Below, one piece after another: positions 1-9,422 of a DNA stretch of 60,129 bases. Below the pieces are notes generated by a model, which made no database searches, had not been told where the DNA came from, and worked only from the letters and a program-made list of their open reading frames with translations. Position 1 is the stretch's first letter; the number at the start of each line of letters is the position of its first letter. The stretch is from Bacteroidales bacterium (GTDB lineage: Bacteria; Bacteroidota; Bacteroidia; Bacteroidales; UBA932): the NCBI GenBank assembly GCA_017561885.1, contig JAFZBF010000034.1, positions 1 to 60,129 on the forward strand. The letters are read 5' to 3'. Both the position numbers and the translations under genes were made by a program.

Positions 1-566
1 ATCAGACCAATCACAGTACCCATGAATCCCAACATAGGAGCGATACCGATGAACAATGAAATCCAGGTAAGACCGTTCTCGAGTTTGGCCATCTGGACTG
101 AACCGTAAGAAACGACAGCTTTTTCAACGTTTTCAACGCCCTGGTCCATGCGGAGGAGACCCTGATAGAAGATACTTGCTACAGGTCCGCGTGTATTACG
201 GCAAACTTCTTTTGCTGCTTCAACGTCACCCTTTGAGAGAGCTTCTTCAACGCTGTTGAGGAGTTTCTTGTTGTTGGTCTGGGCGAGGCTGAGAGTGATG
301 ATTCTTTCAATAGCGATAGCAAGACCGAAGATAAGGCACAACAATACAGTTGCCATGAATCCGGCACCACCTTCGATGAATTTGGCTTTCAGAGCCTGGT
401 GAAGAGGTTGGTCACTTTTAGCTGCAGCAAAAGGGTTAGCTGCATCGTCAGATGCTGAAGTAACAACTTCAGTAGCACTAGCCGATTCATTCTGAGCGCT
501 TGCCTGGAAGTTTGCAGAAAGCGTAAGTGCACCTGCTACTGCCAAAAACATGAAAAATTTTTTCAT
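1..566 (-). CDS. exbB: MotA/TolQ/ExbB-family proton channel protein, C-terminus cut off by window edge
   Basis: About 188 residues are visible from an ATG at 566. The N-terminus has a hydrophobic signal-like segment (MKKFFMFLAVAGALTLSA), a low-complexity Ser/Ala stretch, a first membrane helix near residues 68-92 and the start of the second conserved helix, with IAPMLGFMGTVIGLI at the window edge. That motif is the hallmark of the family. Such proteins form the inner-membrane proton channel that works with ExbD and TonB to energise outer-membrane receptors. It lies downstream of ansA on the same strand, a common order in Bacteroidota, and exbD would be expected next, outside the window. The 122-base gap before it suggests its own promoter, but no clean TAnnTTTG element is visible there. 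The signal-like extension is unusual compared with E. coli ExbB. Confidence 0.88.
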   Translation of the reverse strand, partial: MKKFFMFLAVAGALTLSANFQASAQNESASATEVVTSASDDAANPFAAAKSDQPLHQALKAKFIEGGAGFMATVLLCLIFGLAIAIERIITLSLAQTNNKKLLNSVEEALSKGDVEAAKEVCRNTRGPVASIFYQGLLRMDQGVENVEKAVVSYGSVQMAKLENGLTWISLFIGIAPMLGFMGTVIGL

Positions 567-688
567 AGGGTTTTTAATTAATTATTAAACAATGTATTAA
601 ATAGTTATTTTGATTTTTCAACCTTTCGCCGAAAACATATTCGGTCATAAATTATCGTGCAATTTACTACAAAAAATTAAAATTCTAT

Positions 689-1720
689 CTATTTTCTCGA
701 AAATTCTCCACGAATGTTTTCCGATAATTTTACCCTGACAATGGAATTGTCGTCGTATTTGCCGAGCAGATAGTACAACTTGGTGACGGCGCTCTCGAAA
801 GTGGAGTCATAGGCGCTTATCACTCCGATTTTTTTGAGCGCGATTCCGGTTGCATAAGTGTCCATGTCCACGCTTCCGGCTGCGCACTGGGTCACGTTGA
901 CCACGATTATCCCTTCCTCGTGCGCCTTCCTGATCCTGTCCAGCAGCCAGGGCTCTCCGGGAGCATTCCCGCAGCCGAAGGTCTCGATCACGATAGCCCT
1001 CATGTCTTTCATCGACAAGACTGTGTCCACATATTGCGGCGACATTCCAGGATACAGTTTCAGGACTCCGACGCGTGTGTCGATCTTTGTGCTTATCGAC
1101 AGCGGGTGGCCCCAGGTCGGAGGGTAGCTGATAGCCGGCTTGTTGAAATTGATATGGATACCGGCTTCGGCAAGAAGCGGGTAGTTCGGGGACTGGAAGG
1201 CCTTGAAATATTCCGCGCTGTATTTTACAGTGCGGTTGCCTCTGTACAGCTCATTTTCGAAGAAGATGCAGACCTCGGGCACGAACGGCGTGCCGTCAGG
1301 CCTCTCGGATGCGGCGATCTCTATCGACGAAATCAGGTTCTCGCGGCCGTCGGTGCGGAGCATCCCTATCGGCAACTGGCTGCCTGTGAATACGACAGGC
1401 TTTTCGAGATTCTCCAGCATAAAGCTCAGCATCGAAGCAGAGAATGCCATCGTGTCGGTGCCGTGGAGGACCACGAAACCGTCATATCTCGAATAATTGT
1501 CCCGGATAAGCTCTGCCAGCTCCACCCAGAAACCTGGTTTGACGTCTGAGGAGTCAATGGCCGGGTCGAACGAATAGGCGTCTATGCTGAGGTCGAATTT
1601 CCTCAACTCAGGGACTTCCTTGAGGATCTGACCGAAATTGAAGGGTACCAGCGTCATGCTGGCGCTGTCCTGCTTCATTCCGATCGTGCCTCCTGTATAT
1701 ATGATCAGGACATTTGTCAT
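689..1720 (-). CDS. ansA: Type I L-asparaginase
   Basis: 343 residues, the usual length for cytoplasmic type I asparaginases, which hydrolyse L-asparagine to aspartate and ammonia. The catalytic signatures are present: YTGGTIG with Thr12, and VLHGTDTM with Thr88 and Asp89. There is no signal peptide, consistent with the cytoplasmic, lower-affinity form. The ATG at 1720 overlaps the tatD stop by four bases (ATGA), so the two are translationally coupled and probably part of one dprA-tatD-ansA transcript. A GatD-like role is less likely given the length and the arrangement of both threonine motifs. Confidence 0.95.
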   Translation of the reverse strand: MTNVLIIYTGGTIGMKQDSASMTLVPFNFGQILKEVPELRKFDLSIDAYSFDPAIDSSDVKPGFWVELAELIRDNYSRYDGFVVLHGTDTMAFSASMLSFMLENLEKPVVFTGSQLPIGMLRTDGRENLISSIEIAASERPDGTPFVPEVCIFFENELYRGNRTVKYSAEYFKAFQSPNYPLLAEAGIHINFNKPAISYPPTWGHPLSISTKIDTRVGVLKLYPGMSPQYVDTVLSMKDMRAIVIETFGCGNAPGEPWLLDRIRKAHEEGIIVVNVTQCAAGSVDMDTYATGIALKKIGVISAYDSTFESAVTKLYYLLGKYDDNSIVRVKLSENIRGEFSRK

Positions 1721-2481
1721 ATAGAAAACATTTTTTCTGCGTTGGAAGTGGTGACTTCATCGGTTTCCTCGAAGGAGATGCCCTTGAGCTCAGACAGTTT
1801 TTCGGCAGTATACTTCATATAGCTGCTTTCGTTGCGCCTGCCCCGGAAAGGGACGGGAGTCAGCCAGGGAGCATCTGTCTCGAGAAGGATATCCTCGAGC
1901 GGAACCTTGTCGATGAATGCGGCCAGATGGGAATTCTTGTAGGTCAGGACACCTCCGACGCCAATCTTGAATCCTTCATGATGTTTCTTTATGCGGCACC
2001 AGGTCTCATAGCTTCCGCTGAAGGCGTGGAACACTCCGCGAAGCGGCTTGCCTACGCGGTCGAGGCAGCTGAAGATGTCTTCGGTGGAATTCCTCGAATG
2101 GATTATCACAGGCAGGTCGTGTTCCCAGGCGAAGGTCAGCTGGTCTTCGAAGACACGCTTCTGCTCTTCCAGAAAATCCGTGCTCCAGTATTCGTCAAGG
2201 CCGATCTCGCCGATTGCCACGAAATCTCCCTCCGGGAATTTGTCCCAGACGAACTGCAATTCTCTCTCCCAGTCGTCGCCGACCGAAGTGGGATGAAGTC
2301 CGATGGTGGGGAATGCATATCCTTCAAGAACCTTTGCACAGTCCATCATCCTTGCGTAGCACTTCGAATCGATGCCCGGCATCACCATCTTTCGGATACC
2401 TGCATCGCGCGCCCGCTCCAGAACCTGGGGAAAATCCTCGTCGTATGCCTCGTCATAAATATGAGAGTGCGTGTCAATCAT
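1717..2481 (-). CDS. tatD: TatD-family metal-dependent hydrolase (putative DNase)
   Basis: 254 residues with every metal ligand of the TatD amidohydrolase fold in place: His5 and His7 (DTHSH), Glu92 (AIGEIGLD), His128 (VIIHSR), His152 (FHAFSG) and Asp203 (ETDAPWLTP). Family members act as 3'-5' exonucleases or D-aminoacyl-tRNA deacylase-like enzymes, and the true substrate here is unknown. It sits 14 bases after dprA and overlaps ansA by four bases, so the three genes are one transcription unit. The ATG at 2481 is the only start that retains the N-terminal HxH motif. Confidence 0.93.
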   Translation of the reverse strand: MIDTHSHIYDEAYDEDFPQVLERARDAGIRKMVMPGIDSKCYARMMDCAKVLEGYAFPTIGLHPTSVGDDWERELQFVWDKFPEGDFVAIGEIGLDEYWSTDFLEEQKRVFEDQLTFAWEHDLPVIIHSRNSTEDIFSCLDRVGKPLRGVFHAFSGSYETWCRIKKHHEGFKIGVGGVLTYKNSHLAAFIDKVPLEDILLETDAPWLTPVPFRGRRNESSYMKYTAEKLSELKGISFEETDEVTTSNAEKMFSI

Positions 2482-2495
2482 AGTGTCAGGCGATA

Positions 2496-3599
2496 TTATA
2501 TCAAAGATACATATTTATTCGCAGAAATGTGCCGTACATACCCCTCAAACTCCAGCTCCATCAGAAGGAAAGAGACTTGTGAGACATCCTTCCTGCAGCA
2601 GGCGGCAATCTGGGCCGCATCCATCCCTTCGCCGCAATCCATAGTCTTCAGGACAGCCTTCTTCTCCTCGGACAGGGATGAGATGTCCCGTCCCCTGCGG
2701 CCGGATGCGCCTCTTTCCTGACTCCATCCCAGGGCGCGGCAGATGCTCCCCGGTCCGGTGACGAGACGGGCTATGTCTTCGGCGATAAGCATATTGCACC
2801 CCTGGAAGCTCTCATCCTCCAGCTTACCGGGAAAAGCGAAGACATCCCTGTCGTAGTTGAAAGCGGCCCGGGCAGTGATGAGGCTCCCTCCCCGGATCCG
2901 GGATTCCACCACTACCGTGGCATCGGAAATGCCTGCTATTATCCGGTTTCGGCTTACGAAATACTGGGCGAACGGAGTGGTTCCGGTCCAATATTCAGTG
3001 ATTATGGCGCCCCTTTCCTCTATCTTCGATGCCAGGATGCGGTTGGATGCCGGGTATACCGTATCAAGACCTGTCGCAGTCACCGCAAACGTGTCGAGGC
3101 CGTACCGCAGTGCCGACTGATGCGCGTAAGAGTCTATCCCGTAGGCCATGCCGCTTACTATTACCGGCTTGACCCTGAGGGAGGAAAGATATTCTGCAAC
3201 CATATCGCAATACTTCTTCGAATAGTGGGTGCAGTGCCTTGTGCCTACGATCGACAGGAATCTCGAACCGTTCAGCCTGCGGCATCCTTTCTTGAACAAT
3301 ATGAGAGGCGCATCAGGAGTTTCGGCGAGGCGGGACGGATATTCGTCGTCATTGATCGAGATGACTTCGATGCCCTCCCTCCGGCACAGTTCCATCTCCC
3401 TGCCGGCTTCTTCTACCGCCTGCCCCGAGGTCAGCAGCTGCACGGCAGTGTCCTGGCCCGGCAGAAGTCTTCTGAGTGTTCCGGCGCCTGAACTGAATAT
3501 GGTTTCAGCCTGTCCCATACATTGCAGAAGATTGTGCGCAATCCTCCAGTTGCCGTGAAAGCACTTGTTGAGTGCAGCAAGATATACCGTTTCGTCCAT
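2496..3599 (-). CDS. dprA: DNA-processing protein DprA
   Basis: 367 residues. A helical N-terminal region (about 1-80) precedes the Rossmann-like domain, seen from FLSIVGTR (residues 114-121) through SGMAYGID and the RNRIIAG and RGGSLITARAA blocks. The C-terminal 60 residues look like a winged-helix (DML1-like) domain. DprA loads RecA onto incoming single-stranded DNA during natural transformation; it is also widespread in bacteria never shown to be competent. The gene is the first of the dprA-tatD-ansA unit, starts just after the queA terminator and has a weak promoter-like TACCTTTC 11 bases upstream. No other competence gene is in the window. Confidence 0.94.
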   Translation of the reverse strand: MDETVYLAALNKCFHGNWRIAHNLLQCMGQAETIFSSGAGTLRRLLPGQDTAVQLLTSGQAVEEAGREMELCRREGIEVISINDDEYPSRLAETPDAPLILFKKGCRRLNGSRFLSIVGTRHCTHYSKKYCDMVAEYLSSLRVKPVIVSGMAYGIDSYAHQSALRYGLDTFAVTATGLDTVYPASNRILASKIEERGAIITEYWTGTTPFAQYFVSRNRIIAGISDATVVVESRIRGGSLITARAAFNYDRDVFAFPGKLEDESFQGCNMLIAEDIARLVTGPGSICRALGWSQERGASGRRGRDISSLSEEKKAVLKTMDCGEGMDAAQIAACCRKDVSQVSFLLMELEFEGYVRHISANKYVSLI

Positions 3600-3610
3600 C
3601 TTTTTTTAGC

Positions 3611-3618
3611 GAAAGGTA
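3611..3618 (-). promoter_or_regulatory. Possible -7 promoter element for dprA
   Basis: Read on the minus strand this is TACCTTTC, one mismatch from the Bacteroidota -7 element TAnnTTTG. It lies between the queA terminator and the dprA start at 3599, where a promoter is required. No clear -33 element was found. Confidence 0.35.
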
Positions 3619-3639
3619 TTCAATGCCGTACATAAAAAA

Positions 3640-3670
3640 GTACCGGAACATAAGCCCCGGTACTTTTTTT
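3640..3670 (-). terminator. Intrinsic terminator ending the dcw-rpiB-truB-queA operon
   Basis: A 7-bp perfect stem (GTACCGG 3640-3646 with CCGGTAC 3657-3663) encloses a 10-base loop and is flanked by T/A runs on both sides, so it could work in either direction. It lies about 40 bases beyond the queA stop and just before dprA, both on the minus strand. Confidence 0.85.
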
Positions 3671-3702
3671 ACGATTACTGATATGTAAACGTGAATCCAG
3701 AA

Positions 3703-4752
3703 TCAGACAATCAGCATCGCGTCGCCGTAAGTGCCGAATTTATAGCCGTTTTCAATGGCCACCTTATATGCGTTCATCACATTGTCGTAGCCTCCGAACG
3801 CAGCGACGTTGATCAGCATCGTCGACCAGGGAAGGTGGAAGTTGCTGACGAGGGCGTCGGGAATTGCGAACTGGTAAGGCGGGAATATGAATTTGTTGGT
3901 CCATCCGTCGAAAGGCTTCACTTCGTTGGTCGTGGTGACGGAAGTCTCCAGTCCGCGGAGAACGGTTATTCCTACAGAGAAAATCTTGTGCTTTGCACGT
4001 TTTGCAGCGTTGATCCTGTTTGCGGCCTCTTCTTCGATGATCAGCCTTTCAGAATCCATCTTGTGCTTCGAGAGGTCCTCCACGTCGACATTATGGAAAT
4101 GCGCATTTCCCATATGGAGGGTGATGAAAGCGCTGTCGACACCTTTGATCTCCATCTTCTTGAACAGGATTTCGCTGAAATGGAGTCCGGCGGCAGGAGT
4201 TGCCACGGCACCTTCGTGCTTTGCGTAGATTGTCTGGAAACGTTCCTTGTCAAGCTCCTCGACCTGCGGACGGATGATCTTGGGCAGGGGGAGGGATCCC
4301 ATCTTGAACAGAGTGTCCTTGAACTCGTCATATGAACCGTCGTAGAAGAAACGCAGCGTGCGGCCGCGAGACGTGGTGTTGTCGATGACTTCGGCCACCA
4401 GAGAATCGTCCTTCCCGAAATACAGCTTGTTGCCTATGCGGATTTTCCTGGCAGGATCCACCAGTACGTCCCAAAGCCTCTGCTCCCTGTTGAGTTCCCT
4501 GAGCAGAAAGACCTCGATCTCGGCCCCTGTCTTCTCTTTGTTGCCCTTGAGCCTGGCAGGAAATACCTTGGTGTCGTTGAAGACGCAAAGGTCACCTTCT
4601 TCACAATAGTCTATGAAATCCTTGAATATTCTATGCTCTATCTCGCCGGTGTCTTTATGGAGAACCAGCATCTTGCATTCGTCGCGGAAATCCGAAGGAT
4701 ATTTGGCCAGCAGGTCAAGAGAAAAGGGGTAGTTGAATTGAGATAACTTCAT
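3703..4752 (-). CDS. queA: S-adenosylmethionine:tRNA ribosyltransferase-isomerase
   Basis: 349 residues. QueA transfers and isomerises the ribose of SAM onto 7-aminomethyl-7-deazaguanine in tRNA, giving epoxyqueuosine. Family blocks are plain: [14 protein letters not shown] near the start, [11 protein letters not shown], and the conserved centre [12 protein letters not shown] followed by [10 protein letters not shown]. An upstream in-frame TTG at 4785 would overlap truB by 11 codons' worth of weak sequence. I chose the ATG at 4752 because it gives the family N-terminus MKLSQF and lies 22 bases after the truB stop. It is the last gene of the operon, followed by the terminator at 3640-3670. Confidence 0.94.
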   Translation of the reverse strand: MKLSQFNYPFSLDLLAKYPSDFRDECKMLVLHKDTGEIEHRIFKDFIDYCEEGDLCVFNDTKVFPARLKGNKEKTGAEIEVFLLRELNREQRLWDVLVDPARKIRIGNKLYFGKDDSLVAEVIDNTTSRGRTLRFFYDGSYDEFKDTLFKMGSLPLPKIIRPQVEELDKERFQTIYAKHEGAVATPAAGLHFSEILFKKMEIKGVDSAFITLHMGNAHFHNVDVEDLSKHKMDSERLIIEEEAANRINAAKRAKHKIFSVGITVLRGLETSVTTTNEVKPFDGWTNKFIFPPYQFAIPDALVSNFHLPWSTMLINVAAFGGYDNVMNAYKVAIENGYKFGTYGDAMLIV

Positions 4753-4774
4753 TATTTGCGTATAATTCGGGAAT

Positions 4775-5539
4775 TCAATGCGCAAAAGTATTAGATGAAG
4801 TTATAAATTCCAAAGAAATTGAGTTATTTATTTTAAAATCGCCTGATGCTGTGCGCATAAGGGCCGTCAGATGTGCTCCGCACCCCAGGGCCAGGCCGAG
4901 GTCGCGTGCAAGGGACCGGATATAAGTCCCTTTGCTGCAGCCGATAAGTATAGTCGCCCGGGGCCTGCCGGTAGGACTGTCGGCCGCCTCGGTAAAACTT
5001 TGCAGTTCAATCCTGTCGATGTCGATCCTGGAACTTTTGAGCTCGACTTCTTCACCCGCCCTTGCGAATTCGTAGGCCCTCACTCCGTTAACCATCTTGG
5101 CAGAGAACACTGGCGGAACCTGGTCCTGTTCGCCCAGGAAAGAGGGCAGGACTTCTTCCACCTTGCTGCGGCTGATGTGGTCGAAAGGAAAGAATTCGTC
5201 GTAGTCCTTTTCCAGGTCATATGAGGGCGTAGTGGCTCCGAACTCCACCGTGGCGACGTATTCCTTACGGTGGGCCTGCAGGCTTTCGGCTATCTTGGTG
5301 GCCTTGCCGATGCAGATTACAAGCACTCCGGTGGCCAACGGGTCAAGAGTGCCAGCGTGGCCGACCTTGATATTCCTGATGTGCCAGGTCTTCTGAAGGA
5401 AGAATTTTATCTTGCGGACAACGTCTGCGGATGTCCACTTGTACGGCTTGTCCAGATTGATGATTATTCCGTCCGGATAATTTTCCGGACCGGAAACGGT
5501 ACCCTGGAACGACTTGTCTATGAGCAGCGGAACGCCCAT
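4775..5539 (-). CDS. truB: tRNA pseudouridine-55 synthase
   Basis: 254 residues. The TruB catalytic motif [16 protein letters not shown] holds the nucleophilic aspartate (about residue 66), and [14 protein letters not shown] matches the conserved N-terminal KP-G-TS block. TruB makes pseudouridine 55 in the T-loop of elongator tRNAs. The start is set by a TAATG junction: the ATG at 5539 overlaps the rpiB stop by one base, while the longer reading needs a TTG. The C-terminus is short, and no complete PUA domain is evident. truB followed by queA is a common tRNA-modification pair in Bacteroidota. Confidence 0.95.
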   Translation of the reverse strand: MGVPLLIDKSFQGTVSGPENYPDGIIINLDKPYKWTSADVVRKIKFFLQKTWHIRNIKVGHAGTLDPLATGVLVICIGKATKIAESLQAHRKEYVATVEFGATTPSYDLEKDYDEFFPFDHISRSKVEEVLPSFLGEQDQVPPVFSAKMVNGVRAYEFARAGEEVELKSSRIDIDRIELQSFTEAADSPTGRPRATILIGCSKGTYIRSLARDLGLALGCGAHLTALMRTASGDFKINNSISLEFITSSNTFAH

Positions 5540-5982
5540 TACCTGCAAGGGATCTTGTCGATGCGTCTCTGATGTCTGCCTCCCTCGAAAGTGGCGTTCA
5601 GATAGGCGAGGATTATCTCTCTTGCCTGTTCTTCGCTTATGAAGCGTGCCGGAAGCGTGATGATGTTGGCATTGTTGTGCTGCTTGGCAAGGGCGCTGAT
5701 CTCAGGAATCCAGCACAGGGCGTCGCGGATTCCCTGATGCTTGTTGAGGGTCATGGAAATGCCGTTGCCAGAACCGCACATCGCGATGCCGAAATCCACC
5801 TTTCCGTTCTCCACGGCCTCGGCCAGCGGATGGGCGGTATCTGCATAATCCATGCTTTCGGCTGAATGTGCGCCGAAATCTTTGATCTTGTATCCCAAAT
5901 CTTCGAGGAACGGCTTAAGCTGTTCCTTCAGTTCGTAACCTGCATGGTCAGAAGCCATGCCAATCGTCTGCTTCTTCTTCAT
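5539..5982 (-). CDS. rpiB: Ribose-5-phosphate isomerase B
   Basis: 147 residues, normal for RpiB. It interconverts ribose 5-phosphate and ribulose 5-phosphate in the pentose phosphate pathway. Visible motifs are MASDHAGYELK (Asp12 and His13) and AMCGSGNGIS, where Cys69 is the general base. It begins five bases after the ftsZ stop and overlaps truB by one base, so it belongs to the long cell-wall operon even though its role is metabolic. LacA/LacB subunits are similar, but a single complete gene argues for RpiB. Confidence 0.94.
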   Translation of the reverse strand: MKKKQTIGMASDHAGYELKEQLKPFLEDLGYKIKDFGAHSAESMDYADTAHPLAEAVENGKVDFGIAMCGSGNGISMTLNKHQGIRDALCWIPEISALAKQHNNANIITLPARFISEEQAREIILAYLNATFEGGRHQRRIDKIPCR

Positions 5983-5987
5983 ACGTA

Positions 5988-7241
5988 TTATATCTGGGGA
6001 TTGTCATTTGCCATCCTTGCGGCTTTCTGCTCCTTGAGGGTCCTGTCACGGCGGTAGTATGCGGGCTCTGCTTCAAGGCGCGCTATCTCTTCTCCGCTCG
6101 ATACGACCAGTGCAGGCTTGCCTGACACAAGTTCTCTCTTGGTGACGGTGACTGTCTCGGTCGGCAGCAGAGGAATGCCGCTCTTGTAGTTGATGCCTTC
6201 CTTCGGCAGGTCGACCACTATGATGTTGTCTTTGTTGATGACATTTTCATCGATGAAGGGCAGTGAACCCATCGCGAAGCCGGTGGCGATGATCGTGACG
6301 CTGATCTTGTCGCCGAGGCTGTCGTCTTTCACGACGCCGCGCTTGAAGTTGCTGGTCTCGCCTGTGTAGCTCTTGATGTAGTCCATTATCTGCGAGAGTT
6401 CTTCCGATTTCAGCGCATTCTCTTCTTCCGAACTTGAAGTTATGTTCACCAGGGCCCTGGTGGCCTCGGAAATGTCGTATCCGTTGAGAAGGGGAGAGGT
6501 GAATGCCATATCGACAGCCTTCTTGCACCTGTCGGGGCCGTTGGCCGAGCCAATGCCCATAAGGGCCATACCGCTGTCCTTCATCACCTTCTTGACATCG
6601 GCGAAGTCCACGTTGATCACTCCGTGGCTGGTAATGATCTCCGCTATGCTCCGCACGGCAGTGGCAAGCACCTCGTCGGCCTTGGGGAAAGAACGGAAGA
6701 TGTCGAGCTTGCCGTATACGTCGTAGATTTTTTCATTGTCTATTATCAGCAGCGAATCCAGGAATTTGTTCAGTTCCTTTATGCCTTCCTTGGCCCTGTA
6801 GAGGAATTCAGGACCTTCGTCCCTGAAGGGAAGGGTCACGACTCCGACGGTCAGCATATTCTTGGCCTTTGCCATCTCGGCGATGAGCGGAGCTGCTCCT
6901 GTGCCGGTTCCTCCTCCCATTCCGCAAGTGATGAAGACCATCTCCGTCTCGTCAGAAAGCAGTTTTTCTATCTCTTCTTTAGATTCGATGGCAGCCTTGC
7001 GTCCCATAAGAGGGTCCGTGCCGCATCCGAGACCTTTGGTGGTCATCGGGCCGAGCTGCAGCTTGTTGGGCACGGGACTGGCGTTGAGGTGCTGGAAATC
7101 GCTGTTGCAGACTACATAATCCACGTCAGGCAGTTTCTGGTTGTACATATATGAAACGGCATTGGTTCCTCCTCCGCCTACACCAATCACCTTGATGATG
7201 TTTTTCTTCATTGTCCAGTTGTCAGGTATGAGTACGTCCAT
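5988..7241 (-). CDS. ftsZ: Cell division protein FtsZ
   Basis: 417 residues. FtsZ is the tubulin-like GTPase that polymerises into the Z-ring. The nucleotide site is intact: GVGGGGTNAV (20-29), the tubulin signature GMGGGTGTGAAP (107-118) and the T7 loop NVDFAD (210-215). The globular core ends near residue 330, leaving a tail of about 85 residues that ends in a basic helix-like segment. EAEPAYYRRD resembles the conserved FtsA-binding peptide (IPAFLRK in E. coli) but is followed by another 20 or so residues. It follows ftsA by 14 bases and is the last classical dcw gene before rpiB. Confidence 0.97.
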   Translation of the reverse strand: MDVLIPDNWTMKKNIIKVIGVGGGGTNAVSYMYNQKLPDVDYVVCNSDFQHLNASPVPNKLQLGPMTTKGLGCGTDPLMGRKAAIESKEEIEKLLSDETEMVFITCGMGGGTGTGAAPLIAEMAKAKNMLTVGVVTLPFRDEGPEFLYRAKEGIKELNKFLDSLLIIDNEKIYDVYGKLDIFRSFPKADEVLATAVRSIAEIITSHGVINVDFADVKKVMKDSGMALMGIGSANGPDRCKKAVDMAFTSPLLNGYDISEATRALVNITSSSEEENALKSEELSQIMDYIKSYTGETSNFKRGVVKDDSLGDKISVTIIATGFAMGSLPFIDENVINKDNIIVVDLPKEGINYKSGIPLLPTETVTVTKRELVSGKPALVVSSGEEIARLEAEPAYYRRDRTLKEQKAARMANDNPQI

Positions 7242-7255
7242 ATGCTTGAAATGAA

Positions 7256-8647
7256 TTATGCGTTATTGTTCAATTGTCCGTCAAAGAGGCTGCCGAGAAC
7301 ATCCTGGATTGCGTTCCCGCTCTTCTCCTTCGGCTTGTCTGTTTTGGGGCCGTTGTTCCTGCCGAAGAATGACCTGCCGCGCTGCTTGGGCTGCGGTGCG
7401 GGTTCGGGTTTCTCTTCCTTGATTTCGTCTCCGAAGATGTCGGTGGCCGGTCCGTCGTCAGGCAGCGGGATGCTCCGTGCTATGCGTGAAGAATCGATCT
7501 CGTCGAATGCAACCATCATCGCACCCGCTATCGATGTCGCGTAAGTGTCGAAGCAGCTTTCCTCGGAACTGTCGGTAATGCTTCCGCCCGCGTTGGCAAG
7601 ACGTACATTCTTCTCGAAAATAGCTTTTGCCAGTTCGCGGATGTTCTCCATATAGCAGGTTCCTCCGGTCAGGACTATTCCTGCAGGTATCTTGTCACCG
7701 TAGCCGGCCTGTTCGATGATGTATCTTGCAGCCTCGAAAATCTCGCTCATACGCGCCTCGATCACCTGGGCGAGCAGCAGCAGGGGAACGTCGGTACTGG
7801 CGCTTCCTCCTGTGCCCTGGATCACCAGTTTCTTGGTGTCATTGACACCGTCTGCCACGCAGGTTCCGAACTTTGTCTTGACAAGCTCGGCCATTTCCGA
7901 GGTGATGCAACCCACAGATTTTATATCGTCAGTCACGGTCTGACCCGCGAAAGGTATGCAGGCACACTCGCGGATGATAGAGTCCCTGACTATTATCAGG
8001 TCGGTGGTGCCGGCTCCGATGTCCAGCAGGGCCACTCCGTTCTCCGACTCGTTGTCGTTCAGGGCTGCGGCGGCCGAACCGATAGGGGACAGGACGGTAT
8101 GGATGACGTTCAGGTTTGCTTCCCTGAGCACTTCATATTTGTCGCGCACTGACTGCTCCTTGCCGATAACAAGCAGATAATATGCGTCTATCCTGGTGCC
8201 TCTCATACCTTCGACTTCGTTGGGAGAGATACCTATCCTGGCGTCTATGTCATAGCCTTGCGGGATAGCCTTGAGGATTTTCTCGTCCGAACCGACCTTG
8301 TATTTGAGAGCCTCGTCGCTCAGGACCTTGAGTTCCTGGCTGCCGATAAAGTCGTCAGGGCGCTTGCGGTCCCTCGAAACCTTGATCTGGCAGGTGCGGA
8401 TGGTCTGGCCCCAGAGGCACAGCACTACGTCGTGTATGACATATCCGACTTCCGATTCAGCCTTGGCCACTGCTGTCCTGAGGGCCTCCACAACCTTCTT
8501 GGTGTTCTCCACTTCTCCGTGCCTGATCATCTTGCGGACCGGAACGGTGCAGTGCGCAGTGATCTTGACGCCAAAATCCGTTTTTTCTCCAACAGCAACG
8601 GCGACTTTCGTGGTGCATAATTCTACTACGGTCAGGAAATTGTTCAT
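7256..8647 (-). CDS. ftsA: Cell division protein FtsA
   Basis: 463 residues, actin-fold ATPase that anchors FtsZ to the membrane and recruits later division proteins. Actin-family phosphate motifs are visible (LLDIGAGTTDLIIV and GIVLTGGTCYMENI). After a charged, proline-rich linker containing KEEKPEPAPQPKQR, the protein ends in an amphipathic segment (AIQDVLGSLFDG) that fits the family's C-terminal membrane-targeting helix. It lies 10 bases after ftsQ and 14 before ftsZ, the usual order. Confidence 0.95.
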   Translation of the reverse strand: MNNFLTVVELCTTKVAVAVGEKTDFGVKITAHCTVPVRKMIRHGEVENTKKVVEALRTAVAKAESEVGYVIHDVVLCLWGQTIRTCQIKVSRDRKRPDDFIGSQELKVLSDEALKYKVGSDEKILKAIPQGYDIDARIGISPNEVEGMRGTRIDAYYLLVIGKEQSVRDKYEVLREANLNVIHTVLSPIGSAAAALNDNESENGVALLDIGAGTTDLIIVRDSIIRECACIPFAGQTVTDDIKSVGCITSEMAELVKTKFGTCVADGVNDTKKLVIQGTGGSASTDVPLLLLAQVIEARMSEIFEAARYIIEQAGYGDKIPAGIVLTGGTCYMENIRELAKAIFEKNVRLANAGGSITDSSEESCFDTYATSIAGAMMVAFDEIDSSRIARSIPLPDDGPATDIFGDEIKEEKPEPAPQPKQRGRSFFGRNNGPKTDKPKEKSGNAIQDVLGSLFDGQLNNNA

Positions 8648-8657
8648 GATATCGGTT

Positions 8658-9422
8658 CTATTTGCAAATTATCTGGTTCTTGTATTTGATGTTCACTTCT
8701 TTGTATTTCGCTCCTTCTTCAGTGGGGAGGATGGTCTTGTAGAACACGGCCATCTTCTCGAATTTGTCGTTCAGGTCAGTGGCGCTGCCGAAAAGGATGC
8801 GGAACGGCCTTTTTCGGAGATACAGAGTCATATTGCCGTCGCGGGCTACCTCTATCTGCTCGATTTCGTCGCACCAGTAGGCATTGTTCCTGACTCTTTC
8901 TGTGAATGACAGCAGGCTGCCCAGCCATTCGCCGGCCTGGGTGCCTTCAGTCGGGCCTGCCGACAGGCTGTAGGGAAGGGTGCCTGTCACTACGGGAAGG
9001 TCCAGAGCCCTGGCCCCTGCCACCGGCAGGATGAATCCGAACCTGTCGCAGTAGAAATCGCTTTCTTCGGTCTTCAGGCGAAGTACGGGTTCCCTCTGGG
9101 TCACGACTACGTTGAATATGTCCGGATAGACTGTATAGGCCTCGGCGGTCGAGATGGCTCCTGACTTCGTGAGGTTCTGTTCTATGGCAGTGGTGTTGAT
9201 GGCGTCAAGCCTGCGGCCGAGCACGCTGTCGGCCACCATCCGTTCTATCTCCGAAATGGATATGAAGTTCTTTGAGAGACTGTCCTGAATGGATACGTTG
9301 ATCTTGCTGCATACGAGTGAAGGCACTTCTTTGGCTTCGAGACGGGACACGAAGAAGAAGTAGGCTCCGAAAACGGCAGTCACGACCAGACAGAACAATA
9401 TCACGAGAATCTTCTTAAACAT
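8658..9422 (-). CDS. ftsQ: Cell division protein FtsQ
   Basis: 254 residues from the ATG at 9422; a longer reading starts with TTG at 9440. A single N-terminal membrane helix (FKKILVILFCLVVTAVFGAYFFF) is followed by a periplasmic region with a POTRA-like segment and a beta domain, as in FtsQ/DivIB. FtsQ links cytoplasmic and periplasmic division proteins in the FtsQLB complex. Sequence conservation in this family is low, so the call rests on topology and on its position between murC (8-base overlap) and ftsA. Confidence 0.88.
   Translation of the reverse strand: MFKKILVILFCLVVTAVFGAYFFFVSRLEAKEVPSLVCSKINVSIQDSLSKNFISISEIERMVADSVLGRRLDAINTTAIEQNLTKSGAISTAEAYTVYPDIFNVVVTQREPVLRLKTEESDFYCDRFGFILPVAGARALDLPVVTGTLPYSLSAGPTEGTQAGEWLGSLLSFTERVRNNAYWCDEIEQIEVARDGNMTLYLRKRPFRILFGSATDLNDKFEKMAVFYKTILPTEEGAKYKEVNIKYKNQIICK

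Noticed and set aside
629..644. Hairpin CCGAA/TTCGG between ansA and exbB
   Set aside because: Only five base pairs and no T tract, too weak to call a terminator.
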